A stretch of DNA of 64,000 bases from Channa striata (GCA_033026295.1 CM065179.1:23553275-23617274); one strand, 5' to 3'; counted from the first letter of the stretch, positions 24,640 to 39,083 are shown. A program made the numbers and translations. The notes: generated by a model not told the origin, from the sequence alone.

Positions 24640-27600
24640 ATGCCCGAAACACAGATGCCACGGTGAGAACGCCAGGCTTTCTGCGGTATAATCGAAGCAC
24701 GATGGTGGATGTTAAAACGACCCATTAATTATTAATGATTCAGTGCCCTCTTTGTCCTAGTTATTTGCGTTAACATTGACTGAAATTCGTTTTTTTAAAT
24801 CAAACAAGCCGCTGGAGTTGACCTGAAGCTACATGCTCTTTAACGGCGATACAAGACGGTAGCTAGTTTGCTACTCAGTGGCTAATTAGCTCGTTAAGAA
24901 GTTATGTAACATTAGTTGGATCCAACTTTTCCCCGGAAATCCGTGAAATGTTAACTCCTTTGGCTTATTAACCTCATAAAAACATCTAATATTTCAAGAG
25001 CAGACCTCTCAAAGTTTATTACAGTAAATGGTTTACAACACATTCAGGACATGTATCTAGTGTTGTTGTAATTGTCATTAGTTATATCTTCTGCTGTGAT
25101 GTTTTAGTATTATTGTTGTTATTACAACTGTGTCTCATTGTATGATCTATCATCTGTTCATGTGGCACTTTGCACTTTTGGGTGTCCACATCAGGAGCTG
25201 ATGACAAATACATTTGTAGACAACCAGCTTTATTATAATATCAGTACATTTATATTTGTGCATTCAACCTGTAATTCTGCATTTTTTTTTATTTTAATAA
25301 TAATAATAAACAGTGATCGTGGAGTACCAGGCACTTAGTACTGACACAAGTATAAAGGCGATGGCATCCTGGTTTTAGCTGGAAGTGACTTTTTGATGTT
25401 AGGATACACTGACAGCTGTAGATCCTACAGTTTTATACACTGTAATTAGGTAGGTTTAGTGTTTTTCTTACAGTGATGAGATTTTTAGCCAAAAAACAAT
25501 ATGATACAACATATTGACTTAAATGTTTGAACAGAAGGTTGTTGTGGTTTTTGCAATTATTATGTTTCTGTTATGTTTTTTATCGATTTTCTTTGTTGCT
25601 AACTGAAATTTCTCAATTCCATGTCCCTGTCTTTACTGTATCAAGGATCCAAGCCATTTACACGAGTGCTAGTGGTGGACTCGAGGGGTTTAAGGCACAT
25701 GCAGTGTTCCAGGAAATCAGCAAGAAGCTTGAGGAGGTGATTACATGACTTTACAGCAGAAGATAATATTGTTAATAGCAGACCCGTTATCTTTTATTAT
25801 TCTGACTGTTTACTGGTATGTTTACGTTGAAGCTTTTATTTTGGTGGTTCTTTAAAGAGAGACCTCATTTGTAATATTGTATGTTATTTCCTTAAAGATG
25901 AATCAATCCACCCAGTTATGTAGTTTCTTGCTATACTACATATAACTAGTCTGCGTTTATAGCCTCATGGTGGCACATTTGGATCAGTCCATAGCATAAA
26001 AATAATGCCAAGCTTATTTTATTTCCCTCCAAGTATCAGTGCCTTTAATACAGTTATATTTGGTCAACCTTAGCAACGGCAGCTTTATCTAATCGGCACT
26101 GTTGTCAAATGTTTAGAGGGAAGTATGTTTTATTTCTACATTTGCCATTCAGATCCTATAAAAAAATTTAAGTTCACAAATTTTCCCATACCTTAAAATG
26201 ATGTCTTATTCAAAAATTATCCAGACCTGTCATACCTGTGAGGACCAGACATTCTCTGTGGTGGGAAAACACACAGCTTTAACTTGGGATTTATAGTAGC
26301 GTTATCCAAAAGAATTTGGAGTTTAATATAATATAAAAACAGAAATTGATTTTATTAAATGTACATTGTCATCTAAAAAAACATAAATTCTGCTTGACTA
26401 GGGCTTTGCGATATTACAACTGAAAAATGTATATTTTTTCTTATTAGGCTTGATGATTTATGGTGTTGCAAATCACACTGTTTATGGCAGTACGTAACAG
26501 CTTCCTTCCACACGACTGCAGCAGTGTAGCATCACAAACACACAGAGGAGAGTGAAGGTGAATGAAGTTTGTGTTTTGAAAGATCTATTTCACTTACTTG
26601 TGCCGAGCTAATAAAGCTGCATTAAACATCTAAACTAAGGAAAACTTAGGAAAGAACAAAGAAGTGAAACTGTAGCGCAAACTTTTTTCACTAGTTAATG
26701 TTAGCCTGCAACACAGCTACAGCTGCTGAACAGCTACTGGGAGCTACCAACAACTTTCAAGATGGAATACTTTTTTACCTCTTTCTCAGTGCATGAGTTC
26801 ATATTGTGAAGCAGTCCAACCTGAACTTTGAACATTCCATGTGTTTTACTGCTTCTTATGCTTGAAAAAGCTTTTACTGGATCTTTAAGCATCTCTTTGC
26901 CAAGTATAAAGTACAATTAGTTATAGTTCAGTGAGTATAGGAATTAAAAGCTCTGCCATATTATCTATGTTATTGAGATAAACAAACTATGTTAGCATAT
27001 GAATTTTAGGTTATATCGCACAGCCCTATCCTCACTGTATGATCATTGTCAGAATTTACAGAGAGGTATTTCAGACTGCAGCATTGTCATTGACCTATTT
27101 CAGCAGTATAGTGCTGCTCAGGTCGCACATCACTGAGAGATGTACTACTTTCAGTTTTTAGTTGGTCTATTGCAGATACCTGACGCTTTAAAGTTATTTT
27201 GTGCTTTAGCTTGCTTGTTTTTTACCGCTCATTGTGTGCATCCCTAATTCTAACAAATGTGCTGAATGCATTTGTGTCGTCATAAAAGAATTGTGTATGT
27301 GTGTGCTTGTGAATATCAGACACATTTTCAAAAGCTCATATTTATGTTCACTTGCTCTCAGAATTCTTTGTATTTTAGTGGTAGAGGTTGGATTTAATAT
27401 TTGCGTTCAGTACATTTTATTTAAAGTTCATTTTATTATTTTAGAGTGGAAATTAGGGCAACATTAAGAAATGGATTACAGAGAGTCTAATGAACAAACT
27501 GGTTAGTCAGAAGTCAGATCATAATAATAAATACATTTGTAAATCTGTTTACAATGGTCAGTCCTTAACCAACTATGCTAACTATGAAATTGTATTCAAT

Positions 27601-30600
27601 TGTCACAGAGACACTTTACACTTTACTGTATGTCACAATACTGCATACTTATACAGGAAGGAGAGCAGTTTGTGAAAAAGATCGGGGGAGTGTTTGCCTT
27701 CAAAGTGAACGATGGCCCAAATGGACAAGAGGCAACTTGGTTCGTGGATGTCAAGAATGGCAAAGGCTGTGTTCACAATGATACTGGTAAGCAAACTCAG
27801 TGCCCTGGAAAACGGTTCTCGCATATCACAGTGGAAATGTAAAATGCCATGTAATCATTTTAAACTAAAGGTGGAAATGCAGTGTAGAGTTTAGGCCTGT
27901 ACAGACTGTATGTCTGCTTTATCTGTACATGAGTTGAGGATACTCAGCTTTATCTTTTCAAACACCTGCAAGTCCCTGAAGTATGTGTATGTTTTTGAAT
28001 CAAGTTTGTCTCCTGTATTTTCGCCATGCAGCTAAGAAAGCAGATTGCACCATTGCCATGACGGATTCAGATTTGTTGGCCTTGATGACAGGAAAAATCA
28101 ACCCACAGACTGTGAGTATTCTGTCTCGCTGACGACTGAGTGCATGTAGAATTGAAAAAAACAAGCACTTTAAGCTTTTTTTTTAAATTGTAAGCAAAGT
28201 TTAAAAAAACACTCTTATGGTTAGAAAAATACATTTAAGGCCTAGTGCTGCATGCATCACCAGTAGTCCAATTAAAAAAAGCTTCTCTGACTAATTACTT
28301 TCCCGCTGATATGAATTAATACAATAAGCTGCTCTCGCAATACTGGTAATTTTGATATGATACCTTAAAATATATAGAAATTTTGTGCCAGTATGACATC
28401 TTGACACATTAAGGAGGACACTACTTAAAATTGATATGAAAAGATTAGTATGACAAGACTACACAGAGATCCATATATATGTATAGGGCTGTGCTGAAGC
28501 CCTGCTCCTTTTTGTAGTTTCATTTAAGTTTGCATCACACTTTTTTGTTGTTCAAATAAGACAGGCTGTGATTGCTTTACTGCAGCTCGAGTCTTCTCAG
28601 CTTCTCTCTAAAAGATCATTTTTGGGGGGGAAATATTCTTTTTTTTCTCTCTATGTCAGACCTTTTTTTTTTACAGTTTATTTACTTCTCAACATAATCA
28701 AAAAAAGTATTTTTCTATGAAGTACAAAATTTGTGAGATTCCTCAGACATCTAAATCTAATTTCAAAACATTTGAAATGTAAAATTACATTTTAAAACAT
28801 CACATTTTAAATTTGATTGCTGTATTAAATATTTAAATGAATAAAATATTTTAAATATACATATATACATATTATATTTAAATAATACATTACTACTACA
28901 ACACCACTAGTGCTACTTCTACTAGTTAATGGAGCATGGGTCCAGTCATACCTCCAGTCATACCTGCATTGATCCAAAGATTCTTCTTGTTTGGGCCAAA
29001 TTCTGATCGTACCATCCACATGTTGTATCGTAATATCAAAATAGGTCAAGATGTTTTGTTGAGTGTGCAAATAGAGCCTCCATTTCCTCTTCTTAGATGA
29101 CAGCAGTGGAATCCGGTGTGGTCCTCTGCAGCTGTGGCCCATCCACTTCAAAGTTGGATATGTTCAGAAATGCTCTTCTGCACGGCACATGTGGTTTTTT
29201 GACTTACTGTGGCCTTCCTGTCAGCTTGAATCAGTCTGGCTGCTTTCCTCTGTCCTTTCTTGTTAATAATGCAGAGGGATGTATTTGCTCTTTTGTCCAT
29301 TTCTCCAAGAAAACATTTCAAGAGACGCTTGTAGTAAATAATGTTGGTGCACTTCGTCCCAGATTCCTATTTATGGGGTGAACCCCTTCTTCACCATATG
29401 TGTGTGAATTTGTGCAGCGAGTTGCTGCTACAGGATCGGCAGGTTAGATATTTACAATATTCAACAGGCTAACAGGTAGATTTGATATGTAAAAGTGTTT
29501 AGCTGCCCGACAGGTGGGAATATACATTCAAATTATTATAATTTTTTTTAAATGTGGTCTTGAATTCTGTGCACAGTATAGTTAATTTTTTATATTTGAA
29601 GGTTTATATTTCAGAACTAATGTTGATAATGTGTCACAGTATTGAAAAGTTGAAAAGTAGGTGCATTTTAATCTCATTTTCAGTGCACATCTCTAATTAC
29701 TCCAGCTAGCAATGAAAACTTTCCGTTTTAAAGTACCTTTCTCTAATCTGCCCTTAAGAATCTACCCTGAAACTCGTGTCTGCAAAGCTCCAACACACCT
29801 GCTCTTGTACCTCAAAATTTATTTCCAACGTGACATCAGTAGAAAGTGACTGTGAAGCAGTTTGAATTACAAATAGCAGTAGTATGTCCTCTTGGCCTTT
29901 TCAGCTCACCTCAGGCTGTGTCCCATTCTCTTAAAAAGTGGAAAAGATTTGCTTGCCAGTTGGCTGTAGTACTGACAGGATGTTTTGCTAGTGTCTGGGT
30001 GTTTCTGAGAGGAAACACTGTGCTGCATCGTTATGGCCTGATGATGCCAATTTACTGCCCTCAGATCAGAGGCTATAAAGCCGTTGCCGAGTAGGACGAG
30101 AACATAAAACAGGTTTCCTCCAGGCACTCCAGTAAAGAGGGAAACCTGAGCATTTCATGAGATTGGACAGCTGACTGAGAAACATAAATGTGATTTCTGT
30201 GTAAAAAGAAAGAAAGGCACAGGTTTCAGCCTTTTGTAGCACTGGATTTTTTCCTACAAATGTTGATGTTTCAAACTAAACGATTAATGAACGATGCATC
30301 AAGTGTTTGCTATTTCCAAGAACCCTTTACTTTTTGCACATTGGATTATGTGTTGAATTTTAAATCGCTTTAAAACACTTTTGCTTATAAGTCGACACTT
30401 ATTAATCCATATTGACAAATTAAAAACATATTTTTAGAAATGTTTGCAACTTTTTCAGAATAAAATAGGGTCGGTTACTTTTGTATTGCAAGTGACTGTT
30501 GTTGAATAAGGATTTTCAGTCAGAGCAGAAAACAATAAATCCTTGACATACTGGTGTAACAACCACTGACGTGCAATATTTTATTAGATTAGATGCAGTT

Positions 30601-31258
30601 TTGTCTTTGATGATACCAAAACAGACAAACCTAATTATGTTTTTCGCAGCGTTTTCTTATTAGATAAATTTTTTTTAGCAGGATGTGAATTGAATCTTTG
30701 TCATGTTTCAGATCTCATCTTTTTATTTCTTACATTTTGTATGAGAATGTGTTCTCAGACACACACTGAATCCTCCGGCCCATTGAGGTCATTTGTATTG
30801 GCAGAGTGACGTGATGACACCAGTCCACTGCACTACATAAAGTGGAAGCTGTCAGAATCATGAAGGATCGCTGTGCCCCCTAAAAGAACACTGCTTCATT
30901 TCAGTCCTAAATTTGCATGAAATACCACAAACATTAAATTGTCCAACCGTAGCCATTCTGTGCCTGTGTGTCGTGCAGTTTCGTGACATTTCATAAGCTG
31001 TTGTTGCCGTTGCCCCACTTTCCCTGGGTTGAGTTAATCTCTCACGGTAACTCTTAAAACCAGCAGCATGTAGTTCTGTCCCACACTGACAGAAAACCAG
31101 GCTTGTTCCTCTTTGACTCAAAAACCGTGTGAATGACATTTACCACCCTCTCTGATTCACAGGCGTTCTTCCAGGGCAAGCTGAAGATCACGGGGAACAT
31201 GGGACTGGCCATGAAGCTCCAAAGCCTGCAACTGCAGCCGGCCAAAGCCAAGCTGTAG
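24640..31258 (+). CDS. scp2: Sterol carrier protein 2, short (SCP2-domain only) form
   Basis: Five exons: 24640-24662, 25646-25736, 27657-27786, 28032-28111 and 31163-31258, giving 139 residues in frame with GT-AG borders. The product has a 7-residue exon 1 (MPETQMP), then IQAIYTSASGGLEGFKAHAV, and the SCP2 lipid-binding fold: EGEQFVKKIGGVFAFKVNDG, EATWFVDVKNGKG, KKADCTIAMTDSDLLALMTG and FFQGKLKITGNMGLAMKLQ. It ends AKL, a peroxisomal PTS1 signal. SCP2 binds sterols and fatty acyl-CoAs and supports peroxisomal branched-chain oxidation. In mammals this domain is the C-terminal part of SCPx and is also made from an internal promoter; here only the short form is visible, with its own CpG-rich upstream region. 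Exon 1 is short, so its start is less certain than the rest. Confidence 0.92.
24901..25248 (+). repeat. ~350-bp dispersed element, copy 2, in scp2 intron 1
   Basis: Direct-orientation partner of 22476-22849, about 240 bp after scp2 exon 1. Begins GTTATGTAACATTAG and ends TATCAGTACA. Differences from copy 1 are scattered substitutions and two indels. No clear flanking duplication (GAA before, TTT after). Confidence 0.85.
28900..29335 (-). mobile_element. Degenerate Tc1-like transposon fragment in scp2 intron 4
   Basis: On the minus strand a partial frame reads HVDGTIRIWPKQEESLD, matching the DGRVRxWRKQxESMD region of a common fish Tc1-type transposase. The adjoining plus-strand blocks 'tggtcctctgcagctgtggc', 'cagaaatgctcttctgcac' and 'cttcctgtcagcttgaatc' belong to the same element. 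Both termini are missing. Confidence 0.65.
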
Positions 31259-34200
31259 TAGAGTCGTCTGAGCTAGATGTTAATTACATTTCTGGACATA
31301 TGTCTGAATATTAATAACCACCAATAAGTTAACAACAAATCTGCTGTCAGATAAATGTTACAGTTCTGTAAACCTTTTCAACACTGGACTGAACCATTTT
31401 TCCTACTAGTGACCTCACTGACCAGCCAGAGGATTAGTCAGCAGCCCCATCAATCTAACCGGAGAATAAGATAGATGGACGTAGAACTAATTCTCTAATC
31501 TAGTCCCTTTCTGCAAGCCCTGTCGGAGAATCCCATCACTACACTGGAGTAGAGACAGGTGCTCCTACTTTGTGATACTCATTCAGTCCACTCTTTTATA
31601 ACTCTCCTAATTTCTCTTTGACTGTGTTGTATCAGGAACGAGTTTTAAATAGAGCAGATTGATGTCATGTTCCACAATCATGGCTACAACAGTCTAAGTG
31701 CCTCCTCATTTTCGATTTTAGCCATCAACAAAAATGTTTTCCACTGTGCATGCCCAGTGTTTTATTGGAGGAGTGTTGTCATTTTCTGCCGTGACATCAT
31801 TATTTTGCCAATCTCTGAAAGAGTTTTACTAAATAAATTTATCTTCGCTGCAAAGTCCAATGGACGGTCTCGCTCGCATCTGTTCTTCTTAAGCAGTAAC
31901 CGTACCTAGCAGACAGCCATTACATAATTGCCATAGACTTCTAATAATTTAGCAGACATAAACAAAAAGCCTAGAACAGTTTAGCTGTGAAATGGCACAT
32001 AAAAGTGAGTTTGACAACACGCTGGCTCTGTTTAATAAGATGGAGGCTTTTTATGAGGAATGGTAATGGTGAGTTTAGAACTGTTAAGGTGGAAATATTG
32101 GCCAGATGTCCCAGCAAAAGTGTCAGTGTTTATTCAGTGTAAAGGTCAGACATTAAATTCACATGATCACATCATCATCCTGGCTACACAAAATATTAGC
32201 ACACGCAGATGATTCCTGTCACACAGTCATATTTGAGATTATATAAGTGTGACCTTCCATCATAATGGCCCTCTGTTCTGATGCAGTAGTACTTGGATGT
32301 CATGGTCAGGTTGGCTCGGCCTGTGCATGTTCCCGTTTGGAAGGCCTTGCACTTTTCCAGCACTGCAGTGACCTGGTTCCAGACTGCCACGCTGTAGTTT
32401 TTCCTTTGTACGGTGGAGCATGGCTAAAAGACAAATCTGTTAACTAGCTCTGACCCAGATTCCACTGCAGCTTTGGCTTCTAGTTTTCTGGGTTTACACT
32501 GAAGCCACATAGAGGTTGTTGCACAGTGTATGACTGCATTTTGAGTAGGACATTTCATAACTAATAAAGTGATGCCTCTGCTTTTATTTTACAGTGCAAC
32601 ACTCAAATTTGATCAGATAATTTTCATGGAACATTCCAGCTTCATTTACAATATTATAGTAGAGACTAAAAGTGCATTCCACCAATGATACACATGTTCA
32701 CCTTATGTCATAGTTATTACTGCAGTTGTCTCCTGTGGCTTTGGAGAAGCTAATCTCAATGACGTCCGAGTGAGGAGGTCAGCTTATTTTGGTTGTCGTT
32801 CAAAGTCGCCAAACTTGTTTTAAACCTGGAGATGTTTCAGTAATAACTGTGGGTAATTTGACTGACAGGGACGTCAGGTGCTTAAAGGGCAACTTCACCA
32901 ATTTTTGACTTGCTACCTATGGGTTTAGTCTAGGGTGTAAATGGCCATTAATGCTTTTAAACTTCCTATTGACTTTCCTTCATTAATATCTCTCTTCTTC
33001 TAGCTAAATATTGCCTTCAAATGACATCGCTTGGGGCAAACTTCAGTTTAGATTATGTCATCTTGTCGCTCGCAGTATGGAGGTTGTAATCGTGGTCAAT
33101 CTGCTTTTCCAGAGCTCCTCCAGATGACATTATCTGAATTCATAATGATGAAAAAAAATCCTCTGGGTGAAATAATCTTCATTATCGGATATTAGTCTAA
33201 TCCGTATCTTAACTTTAAGACTGCATCCATCTGACATTTGTAAAAATATTCTACATTATTAAGTCATACAGTTTTGTGTAAGTGCTGAACTAAATCAGTG
33301 TAGTGCCCCTTTTGAATGTTAAGTACTTTTTTAATATGCTGTGATGCTCGTTACTCATTGTTCTACCACTTCAAGCCCTCAATTACCTTCCATGATGTAT
33401 CTACTTGCTCTGTTGTCATCGTGACCCTGACCTGAATTAAATGTTTGGCCAGTTTGCAGCAGTGATTCAGCTTGTATACAGGGTTATTTGTGCTCTGGGA
33501 AATAATTTTCTGCTGCAAGATGTGCTGTGTTATATATCAAAAACAAAATCTGGGTTTTTTGGGAACAAGCAAGGAGATGAAGTGGGTAGTTTGGAACAGC
33601 AATAACCACGTAAAAACATCTTTTCTATATGCAGCAAAGCTGGAAAACATTTTGTTGTCCAATAGACACATCTGCACATTGGATGCCATCAATGCTTCAC
33701 CATTTAATACTTATCACACTTGTTGCAGCCGGGAAGCTCTAGTGGATCTTTACATTACAATCACGCTCTGGATGGGACTTGAATTTGCTTTTACACAATA
33801 AAAGCGAGCTGCCCTGAGCCGTCCTCGGTGGACAACATTTTTCTTCGAGTAACAGATAAAAAGGATTAGTATATAAGAATGCAGACAGAGCCTTTGCTCT
33901 GTGCAGGCCTGTAAGAGCAGGCAATATCCCAGGAGTAATTGATAGAAAGTGTAACCGAAAATGCCACGCTGGGGTTGTTTGACTGTGCGTCAGTGCTTTA
34001 GCACAGCAGGGGTGCAGTGTATGTCTGATGGAGAATCCCTGCTAAGCTTTATAAAAGCAAACAAATCCTGTTGTTCTGTGTAGTGTATTGAGGAATGACA
34101 GGCAAAGGAGCATGGATGTGTTGAAAATGAATCCGTTTGAGAAAGTTGTCTGAACATGTTCCACTGAAAGAGTGGAAACTTATTAAAACATGCAGCAGTG

Positions 34201-37200
34201 ACCAGAGAGCCCCACCAAGGGGAAAACAGGCTGCCAAATAATAAGATGAGTAATAGCGAGAGCATGGATCACAGTGTGCTTTCTCCAAGTCCGTGGATTC
34301 AAACCGAGGTCTCTCTCTTTCTCTCTCTGAGCATGAAAACAGCAGCTCAGCAGACTTACTGTCAATATGTGAGGCCCCCAAATCCCAATCACACTTACTT
34401 TAGCCGCCCAGGATTGTCCAAGCATCGATCACTGTCTTCATTCTTGTCTCCAGTTGGTGACTGCACTTCCAGCACAAACAGCTTGAAGAGATAATTTACG
34501 TTCTAGAAAACAGTATTAGAAGCCACTTTTAGAAGATCCACTGCAGTTGCGTAGTTGTCACTACGTCCTCCTGCACTTTTCAGGTTCAAATGACAGACTT
34601 TAACTTAAGGGATCTGATGGAGTGTTTATGTCGATGTCTCCTTGACTGTCGAGAGCATCCAGAGGCTTTTGACATAAAACATTTTTCTTTGTGTTTGACC
34701 AGTGCTGCCTTACAAAGCCAGAGAGCATGTTAGAGATGAAGTGGGGGTTTGAAGACTGTAATGTTATTTTATACTTTTCAAAAACATGAATTTACCCACA
34801 TATTGTAACCATTCAGCAAATGATCGCAGTCTGCTAATAAGCATTAATTAGAGAATGCAAATCTGCAACCAAAATATGTTCCCTATAGTCCATGTCAACT
34901 TGTTATTTAAGGTGCATACAATTAAACAAACCTTTGCTCGTCTCGATGTCAGTTAGCCTCTGTTTACATGCATATATTTACCAGTTACCAGATCACTTGA
35001 ATTCACAGTCAGGCTGAGACAGTTATTACCTTGTTAAGCTAGTTAATGTTGCTTTCGAGGAGTTTAGCTCTTATTCTCTCCATCACGATTAATTACTGTC
35101 TCATTAAGTTATGTGGAGTCTGAATTACCAAAAAAAAAAACAAATACCAAAACACAGAAACACATTTATCAATCATCTGCATCCATTTATTCGCTACCTG
35201 TTTTTCAGGAAATTCAACTGAAGACGCTAATGAATTGGTTATGCATGTCCCTTCCAGGTGTTACAACATTTTAAAATACGTTCTTGTGCAGTAAACCAAT
35301 AATATGAAGTTATATGAATTAGAACTAGATTATGAATTAGAACTACAAAAACAAAAACAGCTTTACTGAAACTAGTCAGTGTATATTTAACTGGAAAAAG
35401 GAAGGTTACTGTGTACGAGAGATATCCAAGAAATGGACATTTTCGTTAAAACTAGTCTCCAAAGACTGGATTCAATCAGAACAGAAGACACAGTGGAAGG
35501 CCCAAGTGCCCATCGGACCAAGAATACAAGTACTTATGAGCGTCTTCTAGTGTCCACAGACACTGTGTGTAGGAGAATCCGGTCAACTGTCCTCACGGGC
35601 TGTGAAAAACCCCACTAAGGTTGGCACAGGTGGGTCAAGATAAACAAACAGTGGACTTTAGATTATTGTTTTTTTCTGTGTTGTCAACCATTAACAACCG
35701 TTTGTTTGAATAAAACCTAAAAAATAAAACATAAATCATTCTTAAAAACACATAAAAACACATTTTTTCACAGTGCATATCTGAGCATCCCTGCTGGTCT
35801 TTTTATCTTAAGCTATTGTCTTAAGATGCTACAAACAATCATTTTATAAATGCTATTTATACAGATTTTATATGCTATTTACATGAAAACTGATTTTGGC
35901 ATTTTGGGAAGTACACTTTTCATGTGATAACATTCTCATTAATGAAAGGGAAAGTAGTCAGCAGCTTTTTAACTTGGCACACTGTCAATGGGAAAATAGT
36001 AAACCTGTTGTCATACTCATAAGCAGCAATCTGAGGACACAACTCCAATAAAAACAACAACTTGCTGTTTAAATTCTATGGTTTTGGCACTGATTGATCA
36101 AGTTAGGCATTAAATTCTTTTCGATGTGCTGGTAGGAAAATGAGCTGAGCTTTGGACCCATCCAGGCCAGCTGTTTCCACAATTCCCATCAATGGTAATA
36201 ATGTCCAGGCCATATGCTCCTGACTGTAGCTTCATACACGGGTATTGGTGACCACTGATCTTCTCCTCCAACTCCACTAAACAAAGTCCCAAATTGTAAT
36301 GTCTTTAATTTTCAACTTTTCTGTCGCATTTTTATAATTAAACATAATTTTAACCACGTCTTTACAGTTAAACATGTCTTTTAAGCTGTTTTGAGGAAGG
36401 AAAAAAAAGGCTTTAACACGCACACTGTTGTAATTAGTTTTAATGAGAAGCTGCAGGTAAGAAACAAGGTGCAAAAGCAAAAATATAAAACAGAGAAAAA
36501 CAAATGGACGTTTTTGTCGAAACACATCTTGTTTACTTACGTGGATGAATCAGCCTCAAAGTCTCCTGTGTGTAAATTTAAGGTTCATCGAACTGTGCTA
36601 ATGCATCGTAATGTTAGCAGATGTTCACACACTGGGCCTAATGGGAGGTGTGTTTTTTGAGAAAGCAGCTTAATCCAGAAACACGTGGGACATTAAATCA
36701 TGTCCTGGTGCCTTTATCTGGCAGCCACTTCCACTTTTTAAATTATTATTGGAAGATTGAGGATGACTCATCTGTGTCACCGCCCCCAAATCAAACTTAT
36801 CTCAGAACACTTTGCTATTTAGACAAACAAGTACGTAGTGTCACATTTTCAACAGTGATCTGTAGTAGCGTGGTGAATGATTTGGTGTACCCTGGAGAAC
36901 AAGCTCTTTTAGTTTCTCTGCAAATTGATACTATGATTATAATCTTTATTGAATTGTGGTATTGGAAAGATTTTGGATGAATCTGGAGGAAACTTTTCCA
37001 AATTCCACCAAACTAAGCTAAAACAACACAAACTTATTAGATTCAAACTGGAAAGGCTTCACTGAGGGGAAAAAAATCAATACTTAGGCAAAAATATGTT
37101 CCAAAAAAAGGAAAGAATTTGTGTTTTTGGCTCCCAGTCAGGTCAGAGCTGTCTCTCAGACTCACTCCCTTCCTTTTCACTCTCGCCTGTTCCCCTTCCT

Positions 37201-38639
37201 TTGCTTCTCTTAACTTTCCCTCTCCCACTCCCACTTCTCTCTCACATCTGGAGGGTATCTGTTGTGGCTGTGTGACTCCTCGCCTGCTATGGGACAGCGT
37301 GTGTTTGGACTGGACGTCAGACTTCAGTGCGTTTCAGCAAGCGTCCTTTCACACGGGTAAAGTACTGTGGTAAATTCAAATGCTGATTTTGCAGACTTTC
37401 TTGCTGCATGTTTTACGGGTGACTGTTACGTTCTTTGGAGCTTACACTGAGCTTCGAGTGCCAGCATCACTCATCCGTGCACGACAGTGCTGGTGTGTTT
37501 CAGATGATCCAGTCCAGTGCAGCAAAGCCACTTCAGGAGCTCGGCTTAGCTAAGAAAGAACAGAACAGCATGGAAACTAGATAATGACTTTTTAAATGCA
37601 CGGCGTCCCTGCTAATGTTCCCACCTCGAGCCTCGAAATAATAAGGGAGCATGAGAACGTTTGTGACATGGAAAAGGTTTTAGGGCTCCTCCCTGACCCA
37701 CGGATGCTGCCGTGTTTTTTACTCTAGCCAAGGTCGACACTGTACAAGTGCGGGCAAGTGCACAGGCTTTTATTTTTCATTTGCTTTGAGTGGATGCTTG
37801 CTGCTGCGTGCATTTCTTTTGTGTTTGTGTGCCACAGCTGCTCTGGTATTTGTTGTGGTGCGACGAGCACAGAAGGCTGCTCTGATGCATGGCTTTTAGG
37901 TTTTTTTTTGCCTTGAGAGCTTCGCTGAGTACCCACACAGAATGCTTCTATCAACAACAGTGGAGATGATGAGATTTTTTACCCAAAACGCCAGCCTCAC
38001 ATAAACACTGCTGATTATTTCATTTCATCTGCACCTGAAGACTTGACTTCCTTGACATTTTTGTGAATGTGTGACATCATTGGAAAGCTGGGTTGTCGTG
38101 GGTGACGCTTACATTGTTTCTTTTAAATTAGTCCTTGCTGTTGGTGAGGACTGAATCTTCGGACACAGTAGAAAGAGAAGGAGCAGAGCGCCGGCTTTTG
38201 TTGTTGACCTGGTGCGTAATCAGTATCTTTGTGACGATAGCATGTTTTTCTGTACACCTGTTAGGTGGAACTCCAGTGTTAATGGATTAAATAGACACAC
38301 ACTAAGATGATTTGCTACATATTCATACTGATTCACGTGGGATGTGCAATTTCAAGGAGCAGATCCTGAAATAGCCTGAGTTTCAGTCAATACAGTCCAC
38401 TACTGCTTACAAGCTCACAAAGCCCTGGCTCCTACACGTCCCACAGTGAATATGTCCTATACTGGTAAATGCCCAAATCTTCCAAACACCTTTGGGGACT
38501 TTCTGTCACTCATTTTTAGTTCTGAATTTTAGTTCTAGACCTCACCAGTGTTTAATCAAGTTGTGTCACCTGGGTCATTTTACCCGATTCTAGTCCCTGA
38601 CATGAACTCATGAGGAAATTTGTGACCCTGTAAAAGTGG

Positions 38640-38715
38640 CATTCATGGCAGAGCTGCTGTATTGGATGCATTAGATTGTACAGGTGTACCTAATAAAGTG
38701 GCCAGTAAGTGTAAA
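38640..38715 (+). mobile_element. Terminal fragment of a Tc1-type fish transposon
   Basis: 'gtgtacctaataaagtggcc' followed by 'agtaagtgta' is the characteristic terminus of the same abundant element seen at 28900-29335. Only about 75 bp are recognisable. Confidence 0.65.
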
Positions 38716-39051
38716 TCCTGATATTAGTACGTTAAACATGATTGTGTGGACTGTGAGACCGTGCTGATGCTTAGCATGTTAAATCTTCATCTGGAAGGTA
38801 AATTGGTTTGCAAAGTCACAAATGCATACAGACATACTTCCATATGTTACTGTATATATTCTGTCACATATACAGTTATTATTTTAAGGTGTTTGATTAA
38901 TCCTCGGAGGGAACTTGTTTTGGAGACAGCTGCTTTGTTTAAAACATTCTTGCCCAAGGGCACTTTGACATGTGATGAGCAGGAAGGACAAATCAAACCA
39001 TTCACCCTATTGTAATCTGAGTGTCAGTGCGGGAAGTGTGGTGCACGCTGT

Positions 39052-39052
39052 G

Positions 39053-39082
<30 letters not shown>
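39052..39082 (+). repeat. (GT)n microsatellite
   Basis: About 15 uninterrupted GT units some 220 bp upstream of the podn start exon. A shorter (CA)n run sits at about 39587-39606, just inside podn's first coding intron. Confidence 0.95.

Positions 39083-39083
<1 letters not shown>

Noticed and set aside
33472..33801. 109-codon plus-strand frame in the scp2-podn gap
   Set aside because: No domain, no supporting exon structure and AT-rich composition like its surroundings.
36110..36292. Minus-strand 60-codon frame with a protein-like composition (GAYGLDIITIDGNCG)
   Set aside because: It looks like a relic of some coding sequence, but I could not name a family and there are no neighbouring exons in frame.
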